Shown: positions 58,788 to 64,000 of the stretch, piece after piece | Position numbering within the stretch: position 1 is the first letter of the stretch | How the letters are laid out: each line of letters begins with the position of its first letter | Assembly: GCF_008360935.1 (NCBI RefSeq) | Contig: NZ_SRXO01000005.1 | Span: forward strand, 314,545 to 378,544 | Reading direction: 5' to 3' | DNA: 64,000 nt | Source of the DNA: Siccirubricoccus phaeus | Lineage (GTDB): Bacteria; Pseudomonadota; Alphaproteobacteria; Acetobacterales; Acetobacteraceae | Translations under genes and position numbers: made by a program | The notes under the pieces: generated by a model | Database searches by the model: none | What the model saw: the letters and a program-made list of their open reading frames with translations, nothing else | What the model was told of the DNA's origin: nothing

Positions 58788-59376
58788 TCGCTTCGGCGCG
58801 CCGCGCGGCGAGGGCGAGGGCCGAAGGGGTGGGCCGGCGGCGCCGTCCGGCGCCTTCCGGTCATCGCCGGGCGGGGGCGAGGACCGGAGGGATGGTCCGG
58901 CAACGCCATTGGATACCCTCCGACCGCCGGCTGGAAGCGAAGAGCAGGGGCGTGGGCCGGAAGCGCCGTCCGGCGCCTTCCGGTCATCGCCGGGTGGGGA
59001 CGAGGACCGGAGGGGTGGTCCGGCAACGCCATCGGACGCCTTCCCCTCACCGCCGGGCGGGGGCGAGGCCGGGCGCCGAAGCCGTGCGCAGGCAGCGCCG
59101 TACGCCGCGATGGTCGAGGTCTTCGTGGACGGCGCGCCGCTGCGCGTGCCGCAAGGCGCCTCCGCCGCCGCCGCGGTGCTGCTGGCCGGGGCGGACGCCA
59201 TCCGCGAGACGCCGGTCAGCGGCGCGCCACGCCTGCCCTACTGCATGATGGGCGTCTGCTTCGACTGCCTGGCGGAGATCGACGGCACCGCCAACCGCCA
59301 GGCCTGCCTGGTGCCGGTCGCGCCCGGCATGCGCATCGCCCGGCAGCGCGGGGCGCGGGTGGCCTTCGGCGGATGA
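58768..59376 (+). CDS. (2Fe-2S)-binding subunit of flavin dehydrogenase, with in-frame repeat insert
   Basis: This 202-residue protein is the HcnA-like Fe-S subunit. Its last 90 residues read VEVFVDGAPLRVPQGASAAAAVLLAG and then LPYCMMGVCFDCLAEI...QACLVP, supplying the four cluster cysteines. GGGAGG sits 4 bases before the ATG at 58768, overlapping the previous gene. Between the start and the domain lie four Gly/Pro-rich units of about 21 residues (58822-59070). Homologues are usually about 100 residues, so the repeats look like a local expansion. A later ATG at 59107 has no good ribosome site. Confidence 0.78.
   Translation: MFALRPDRFGAPRGEGEGRRGGPAAPSGAFRSSPGGGEDRRDGPATPLDTLRPPAGSEEQGRGPEAPSGAFRSSPGGDEDRRGGPATPSDAFPSPPGGGEAGRRSRAQAAPYAAMVEVFVDGAPLRVPQGASAAAAVLLAGADAIRETPVSGAPRLPYCMMGVCFDCLAEIDGTANRQACLVPVAPGMRIARQRGARVAFGG
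58822..59070 (+). repeat. In-frame ~63-bp tandem repeats (4 units)
   Basis: The units encode variants of RRGGPAAPSGAFRSSPGGGED. Units 1 and 3 are most alike, as are 2 and 4. Unit 3 is one codon shorter. All preserve frame. Confidence 0.8.
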
Positions 59377-60701
59377 GCACCGACCTTGCCATCATCGGCG
59401 CCGGCCCGGCCGGCATGGCGGCGGCCATCGAGGCCGCGGCGCTGGGCCTCTCCGTCGCCGTCATCGATGAGAACCCGGCGCCCGGCGGCCAGATCTTCCG
59501 CGGGGTGGAGCGCGCCGGCGGCGACCCCGCCCTCGGCCCCGATTACGCCGAAGGGCTGGCGCTGGCCCGCGCCTTCCGCGCTGCGCCCATCGCCTATCAC
59601 CCCGCTACCGCGCTGTGGCACCTGGACCCGGAAGAAGGCCATCTCTCCCTGGACGGCGCCCCGGACCTCACCGCCCGCCGCGTGCTGCTGGCGACCGGCG
59701 CGCAGGAGCGGCCGGTGCCCATTCCCGGCTGGACCCTGCCCGGGGTGATGACGGCCGGCGCGGCGCAGATCCTGCTGAAGACCGCCGGCATGGTGCCGGT
59801 GGGGCGGACCGTGCTGGCCGGGCAGGGGCCGCTGCTGCATCTGCTGGCGGCGCAGCTCGGCCGCGCCGGGGCGTCGCCGGTGCTGATCCTGGAGACGACG
59901 CCGCCCGGCCGCCGGCGGGCCGCGCTGGCCAAGGGCGGGTTCTGGGCCGGGCGCAGGCTGCTGGCGAAGGGGCTCGGCCTGCTGGCGGAAACCCGCGCCA
60001 TCCCGCGCCATTGCGCCGTCACCGGGCTGCGCGCCGAGGGGCGGAATCGCGTCGAGCGCATCGCCTGGGAGGGCGGCAGCGCCCGCTGCGACACGCTGCT
60101 GCTGCATGAGGGGGTGATCCCGGCGACCCATATCCCCCTCGCCCTGGGGCTGGAGATGCGCTGGGACCCGGTGCAGCAATGCTGGCATCCGGCGGTGGAT
60201 GCCTATGGCGCCTCCTCCCACCCGAATGTGGCGGTGGCCGGCGACGGTGCCGGCATCGGCGGTTGGGAGGCGGCCGTGGCGGCCGGGCATCTGGCGGCGC
60301 TGGACGCGGCGCGCCGGCTGGGGCGGCTTGCCGCCGAGGATTTCGCCGGCCGCGCCCGGCCCTGGCTGCGGCGGCGGCGGGAGGCGCTGGCGCTGCGGCC
60401 CTTCCTCGATGCGCTCTACGCCCCGGCGCCGGCATCGATTCCGGACACCACCATCGCCTGCCGCTGCGAGGAGGTGACGGCGGGGCAGATCCGTGCCGCG
60501 GCGCGGCTCGGCGCCACCGGGCCGAACCAGATGAAGGCCTATCTGCGCTGCGGCATGGGGCCCTGCCAGGGGCGGCTCTGCGGCACCACCGTTGCGGCGC
60601 TGATCGCCGAGGCGCGCGGCAGCACGGCGGAGACGGTCGGTCTCTACCGGCCGCGGGCGCCCTACAAGCCGATCACGGTCGGCGCCCTGGCGCGGCTCTG
60701 A
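59373..60701 (+). CDS. HcnB-like FAD/NAD(P)-binding subunit of dehydrogenase
   Basis: This 442-residue protein has a first nucleotide fold IIGAGPAGMAAAIEAA, VIDENPAPGGQIF, a VLLATGAQERPVPIPGWTLPGVMT motif, and a second fold. It ends in a BFD-like [2Fe-2S] domain, ACRCEEVT and RCGMGPCQGRLC. This is the third subunit of the opine/D-hydroxyproline-type dehydrogenase together with the DadA-like and 2Fe-2S proteins. It overlaps the 2Fe-2S gene by ATGA. The complex would oxidise a secondary or D-amino acid and feed electrons to the respiratory chain. Confidence 0.9.
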   Translation: MSTDLAIIGAGPAGMAAAIEAAALGLSVAVIDENPAPGGQIFRGVERAGGDPALGPDYAEGLALARAFRAAPIAYHPATALWHLDPEEGHLSLDGAPDLTARRVLLATGAQERPVPIPGWTLPGVMTAGAAQILLKTAGMVPVGRTVLAGQGPLLHLLAAQLGRAGASPVLILETTPPGRRRAALAKGGFWAGRRLLAKGLGLLAETRAIPRHCAVTGLRAEGRNRVERIAWEGGSARCDTLLLHEGVIPATHIPLALGLEMRWDPVQQCWHPAVDAYGASSHPNVAVAGDGAGIGGWEAAVAAGHLAALDAARRLGRLAAEDFAGRARPWLRRRREALALRPFLDALYAPAPASIPDTTIACRCEEVTAGQIRAAARLGATGPNQMKAYLRCGMGPCQGRLCGTTVAALIAEARGSTAETVGLYRPRAPYKPITVGALARL

Positions 60702-60714
60702 CTGCAGACGGTCC

Positions 60715-60832
60715 AAGGCTCCCACCGGGGGTCCGGGGGGTGGACCACCCCCCCGGCGGGGGTTGGCGGCACTGCCGCCAACGGGGGCAGCGCCCCCTGC
60801 CGGGGGGCTTGCGGGCCAAGCCCCGATCACCC
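60715..60832. repeat. GC-rich palindromic repeat family R3
   Basis: It contains TTGGCGGCACTGCCGCCAA, a perfect 9-bp stem, and GGGGGCAGCGCCCCC. It lies between the dehydrogenase and deacylase genes and may be a terminator or spacer element. Confidence 0.6.
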
Positions 60833-60891
60833 TGCTTGACCCACGCCCCAGCCCGGCCGAGCCTGCGCCGCCCTGCCGCAAAGGATGCCGC

Positions 60892-62175
60892 ATGCCCGAC
60901 GCCGCCCTGCTCGCCCGCCTTGCCGCCGCCGTGGAGGCCAATTTCGAGGCCGAGGTCGCCTTCCTGGCGGATCTCGTCCGCTTCCCCTCCACCCGCGGCA
61001 ACGAAGCGCCGCTGCAGGACTGGATGGCGCGGCAGATGGCGGCGCGGGGCTACGGGGTGGACCGCTACACCCTGGCGGACGTGCCGCTGCCTGCCCACCC
61101 CAAGGCCAGCCCGATGGTTGATGTCGGGCCGCAGAATTCCGTGCAGGTGGTCGCCACCCTGCGCGCCCCCAATCCCACCGGCCGCAGCCTGATCCTGCAG
61201 GGGCATATCGACGTGGTGCCGGAAGGCCCGGTGGAGATGTGGACCTACCCGCCCTACAGCGCCACCATCAAGGATGGCTGGATGTATGGCCGCGGCGCGC
61301 ATGACATGAAATCCGGCGTCGCCGCCATGGTCTTCGCCATGGATGCGCTGAAGGCCGCCGGCCTCGCCCCCGCCGCCGATGTGCATGTGCAGACGGTGAC
61401 GGAGGAGGAGAGCACCGGCAATGGCGCCCTCTCCACCCTGGTGCGCGGCTACCGGGCGGAGGCGGCGCTGATCACCGAGCCGACCGGCGGCACCATCACC
61501 CGCGCCCATACCGGCACCCTCTGGTTCCGCATCAAGGTGCGCGGCGTCCCGGTGCATGTGATGGAGGCGCAGATCGGCACCAACGCCATCCTCTCCGCCT
61601 ATCACCTCATCCAGGCGCTGCAGGCGCATACGGTGCGGCTGAACGAGGCGGCGAAATCCGACGCGCTCTACAAGGACATCGACAGCCCGATCAAATTCAA
61701 CCCGGGCATCATCCGCGGCGGCGACTGGGCCAGCAGCACGCCGGCCTGGTGCGAGGTGGATTGCCGCATCGGCCTGCTGCCCAGCATGGAGGTGGCGGAG
61801 GCCCAGGCCGGCGTGGAACGTTGCATCGCCGAGGCGGCGAAGGGCGACAATTTCCTCGCCAACAACCCGCCCACCGTCGAATGGCACGGCTTCCTCGCCG
61901 ATGGCTATATGCTGGAGCCGGGGACGGAGGCGGAGAAGGTGCTGGCCGCGGCGCACGCCCAGGTATTCGGCGCAGAGCTGCCGGCGCGCATCAGCACGGC
62001 GGTGAACGACACCCGCTTCTACGGCCGGTATTTCGGCATCCCCGGCCTCTGCTACGGGCCGAAAGGGGAGGGGGCGCATGCCTTCGACGAGCGCACCAAT
62101 CTGGAGCAGCTCAGGAAGACCACGCTGTCCATCGCCGCCTTCATTGCCGATTGGTGCGGCACGCGGCCGCTGTGA
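60892..62175 (+). CDS. M20-family metallopeptidase (ArgE/DapE-type deacylase)
   Basis: This 427-residue enzyme has the M20 metal-site pattern: ILQGHIDVVPEGP with the first metal histidine and its aspartate, GRGAHDMKSG with the bridging aspartate, VTEEESTGNG with the general-base glutamate, and a final histidine in EGAHAFDERT. Such enzymes remove acyl groups from amino acids or split small peptides. Following the three-subunit dehydrogenase, it probably deacylates or trims the substrate or a product. AAGGA lies before the ATG at 60892; the longer frame is rejected. Confidence 0.88.
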   Translation: MPDAALLARLAAAVEANFEAEVAFLADLVRFPSTRGNEAPLQDWMARQMAARGYGVDRYTLADVPLPAHPKASPMVDVGPQNSVQVVATLRAPNPTGRSLILQGHIDVVPEGPVEMWTYPPYSATIKDGWMYGRGAHDMKSGVAAMVFAMDALKAAGLAPAADVHVQTVTEEESTGNGALSTLVRGYRAEAALITEPTGGTITRAHTGTLWFRIKVRGVPVHVMEAQIGTNAILSAYHLIQALQAHTVRLNEAAKSDALYKDIDSPIKFNPGIIRGGDWASSTPAWCEVDCRIGLLPSMEVAEAQAGVERCIAEAAKGDNFLANNPPTVEWHGFLADGYMLEPGTEAEKVLAAAHAQVFGAELPARISTAVNDTRFYGRYFGIPGLCYGPKGEGAHAFDERTNLEQLRKTTLSIAAFIADWCGTRPL

Positions 62176-62252
62176 GCGGCGCCGTGCCGCCTGCAAGATG
62201 CCGCTTGCCCCGAGTGCCGCCGGTTTGCCAAAGAGGCGCCCGGAGGTTCCGG

Positions 62253-62588
62253 ATGCGCGTTGCATGCCTTTTCCTGCTGCTGGCCGCCACGCTGGGGTTG
62301 GCCGGGCCGGCCCTGGCGCAGGGCAACCGGCAGGGCGGGTCGGCCCGTGCCGTTCCCGCCGCGCCGCCCCGCCCGCCCTTGCAGACGGAGCCGGGCGATA
62401 TCTGGGCCGAGGTGCGGGGCTGGCACGCGGCCCGGCCGCGCCAGGGGGCGGTCCTGCCTGCCCAGCGCCGCGCCGCCACCGATTCGGCCGAGGCCGGGGA
62501 GCCCGCCGCGGCCCGGCGCCAGCCCCACCCGGCGGCGCCCGCTGCCCGGCCCCGCCGGCGCCCCGCCGCCGGTCAGGCCGCGCCCTGA
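62253..62588 (+). CDS. Small secreted protein, unknown
   Basis: This 111-residue protein has a clear signal peptide (MRVACLFLLLAATLGLAGPALAQ) and a short GDIWAEVRGWHAARPRQ segment. The remainder is Pro/Ala/Arg-rich and probably disordered. GGAGG precedes the start. No family is recognised. It stands between the deacylase gene and a small hypothetical gene, with no functional link visible. Confidence 0.6.
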   Translation: MRVACLFLLLAATLGLAGPALAQGNRQGGSARAVPAAPPRPPLQTEPGDIWAEVRGWHAARPRQGAVLPAQRRAATDSAEAGEPAAARRQPHPAAPAARPRRRPAAGQAAP

Positions 62589-62760
62589 GGCCAGGGCGGC
62601 AGCCGGCGCCTGAGATATCGTTTCGTTTTCCGCTGTAGATGCAGCAAATTCAGGCGGGCGCGGCAACAGCGTGTTAATCCGAGGCCCCTCATTGTCGGCC
62701 CGGTCGCCCACTCCGGGCGATGTGGTAAACAACGCCAGAACGGCGCAAGGTGTGGACCTC

Positions 62761-62985
62761 ATGCCGGCCGACTGGAACAGCCTGTCCGACGAAATGCAGC
62801 TTGCCCTGTCGCGCGAGGCGATGCGCCGCGCGGCGGATACCCTGGCGGAGCATGCCGAATTGCTGGCCGCCGAAATGGAGCAGGGAACGCTCCGCGACCA
62901 GGGCGGCCCGGATGCCTTGCGGCTCTTCGCCATCGTGGTGCGCACCACGAATCGCGATACCTTCGGGACCATCGGCCATGCCTGA
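62761..62985 (+). CDS. Small helical protein, unknown
   Basis: This 74-residue protein is predicted to be mostly helical (EMQLALSREAMRRAADTLAEHAELLAAEMEQG), which suggests a coiled-coil. The end reads LFAIVVRTTNRDTFG. The start MPADW is preferred, with an AAGGTG-like site upstream; a GTG at 62671 would add 30 residues of poor coding character. The function is not recognised. Confidence 0.5.
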   Translation: MPADWNSLSDEMQLALSREAMRRAADTLAEHAELLAAEMEQGTLRDQGGPDALRLFAIVVRTTNRDTFGTIGHA

Positions 62986-63118
62986 CCCTGGGGCCGGGGG
63001 GCAGCCGGCGCGGCGGGCCGCGCGTGCGGCCAGGGCCGGATCCGGGCGGCTTGCCCCGCCGAGGGACGGCCCCGGCCGCGGTTGAGCGGGGCCTCGCGGC
63101 GCGCTATCGCTGCGGCGG

Positions 63119-63190
63119 GCCGGGTTAGCACAGCGGTAGTGCAGCGGTTTTGTAAACCGAAGGTCGGGGGTTCAAATCCCTCACCCGGCA
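63119..63190 (+). tRNA. tRNA-Thr (TGT anticodon)
   Basis: The 72-nt cloverleaf has acceptor stem GCCGGGT/ACCCGGC, a D arm TTAGCACAGCGGTAGTGCAG, anticodon loop TTTGTAA with anticodon TGT, and a T arm GGGGGTTCAAATCCCTC. CCA is not encoded. It would read ACA and related threonine codons. It lies at the boundary with the less GC-rich end of the window. Confidence 0.95.
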
Positions 63191-63377
63191 GATATTTAGT
63201 TGGAAATAGGTCCGATTTGAACCTTTCGGGGACTCGCTAGGGACTCGTATCTGTTCGAGACCGGGCCGGGTGGCGTCCGGGCTCATGTCCAGCGCCCTGC
63301 CTGTCCGGAACACCGGGCACAATAAGGCGCCGACGGGCCTCGGCCTATCGGCGCCACGGGTAGCCGCGGTCGCTGGC

Positions 63378-63638
63378 CTACCGTGGGGACTGCCGCCCCG
63401 GCCTCTTCGGGAACGGGATAATGATCGCCGACGGCCGCTTGGCTGCCAATTCGGCGGACAGTTCGGGCGGGTACCAGGAACCCGCCCAGACCATCGCGCC
63501 GGAGTGCGTCGGCTCGCGACGGAACACCCATCCCTGACGCGACAAAACGCGGCGGGCGAATTGTGCCTCTTTGCCGCTGGCCAGTGCACGCGGCAGCAGG
63601 ATGGTGAGATCGCGGACGAGAGGGATCGGCTTGGCCAT
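63378..63638 (-). CDS. Small protein after tRNA-Thr, unknown
   Basis: This 86-residue protein reads MAKPIPLVRDLTILLPR at its start, then GWVFRREPTHSGAMVWAGSWYPPELSAEL and an IIIPFPKRPGRQ end. It is not recognised. AGGAG lies about 12 bases before the start. It sits in the lower-GC DNA following the tRNA and could be part of an integrated element, though no integrase is seen in the window. Confidence 0.45.
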   Translation of the reverse strand: MAKPIPLVRDLTILLPRALASGKEAQFARRVLSRQGWVFRREPTHSGAMVWAGSWYPPELSAELAAKRPSAIIIPFPKRPGRQSPR

Positions 63639-64000
63639 AATCAGGGTGCTCCTGTAGCGAGCTGTGGCCGGAGCGAGCTCGGCTTATCAGGGCGCGGCAC
63701 GCTTCCGGGGGCTGATAACCCGGCTACAGTCGGGCGCGTGTGTCTTTGGGCTGCCGGCGAACCGGCTACCTTCGGACATGCACACACGCCCCCCGGAAGG
63801 TGCGCCGAACAGTATATCACAGCGCCATTTTCGGGGCGTTACGCTATAGCCGCGGAGTTTATCAGGCTCCGAACTCAGGAATCCCCTCATTTTTCGTTGC
63901 GTGGTCTATAGGCGCGATTCGTCTGGGCTTGGTAGCCGTTCCAATGTGATGCGGGTTGGAGTTGTTCGGTGGGCGAGGCGGATCGGGGTCAGGCGAGGCT
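63639..64000. other. Gene-poor end of window
   Basis: These 362 bp are less GC-rich than most of the window. Imperfect inverted repeats surround GCGTGTGT/ACACACGC at about 63735-63790. No convincing gene is seen, although one may continue beyond the edge. Confidence 0.4.

Noticed and set aside
63664..63849. A 61-codon plus-strand gene after tRNA-Thr
   Set aside because: It has no good ribosome site or family character and overlaps an inverted-repeat region.

Overview
The window is about 64 kb of very GC-rich alphaproteobacterial chromosome. Gene style, the number of orphan Bug/TctC-type binding proteins, a respiratory formate dehydrogenase cluster with its usual alphaproteobacterial accessory genes, and intergenic repeats of the 'GAGCGGTTTC...' kind suggest an Acetobacteraceae member, perhaps Roseomonas-like. 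That placement is an inference; there is no rRNA or core marker here to confirm it.

Layout. 1-2.1 kb: the end of a glycosyltransferase and an AsnB-type amidotransferase. 2.4-9.4 kb: transport and small-molecule genes (two Bug proteins, a TRAP DctP protein, cupins, a ferredoxin, an SDR and a thiol dioxygenase). 9.6-12.7 kb: a divergent pair made of a TssB-TssC-like contractile-sheath fusion and an unknown proline-rich protein, with no other injection-system genes nearby. 12.8-19.7 kb: housekeeping and regulation (DUF815 ATPase, YajC, PepSY protein with an OmpR-type two-component system, dihydroorotase, GFA protein).

19.9-34.8 kb: a formate dehydrogenase region. A polyferredoxin and a partner gene point left. 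A long right-pointing series runs through a lipoate-ligase-like protein, DUF6505-, DUF6352-, DUF3305- and DUF3306-like proteins, a TorD chaperone, a small Tat protein, the FDH alpha, beta and gamma subunits, and MobB and MoeA for the molybdenum cofactor. Together these would make, mature and export a periplasmic Mo/W formate dehydrogenase that feeds electrons to the membrane.

36.5-48.9 kb: a surface-glycan region. It holds a TPR/GT32-like protein, then a GT2+GT4 cassette facing a second, paralogous pseudo-GT2+GT4 cassette across a perfect inverted repeat, a degenerate GGDEF protein and an FkbM methyltransferase. 49.3-62.2 kb: catabolic genes (LLM flavin monooxygenase, maleylacetate-reductase-like dehydrogenase, Bug proteins, SDRs, class-III aminotransferase, a three-subunit flavin/Fe-S dehydrogenase and an M20 deacylase). 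63.1 kb: tRNA-Thr(TGT), followed by lower-GC, gene-poor DNA that may be the edge of an integrated element.

Two themes recur. Several intergenic spaces carry copies of dispersed palindromic repeat families. Several proteins (DUF3306, the polyferredoxin, the 2Fe-2S subunit and the pseudo-GT2) carry in-frame Pro/Ala/Gly-rich tandem repeats. The strongest candidates for something new are the isolated sheath fusion with its C-terminal LDALLASL repeats and the inverted pair of glycosyltransferase cassettes.
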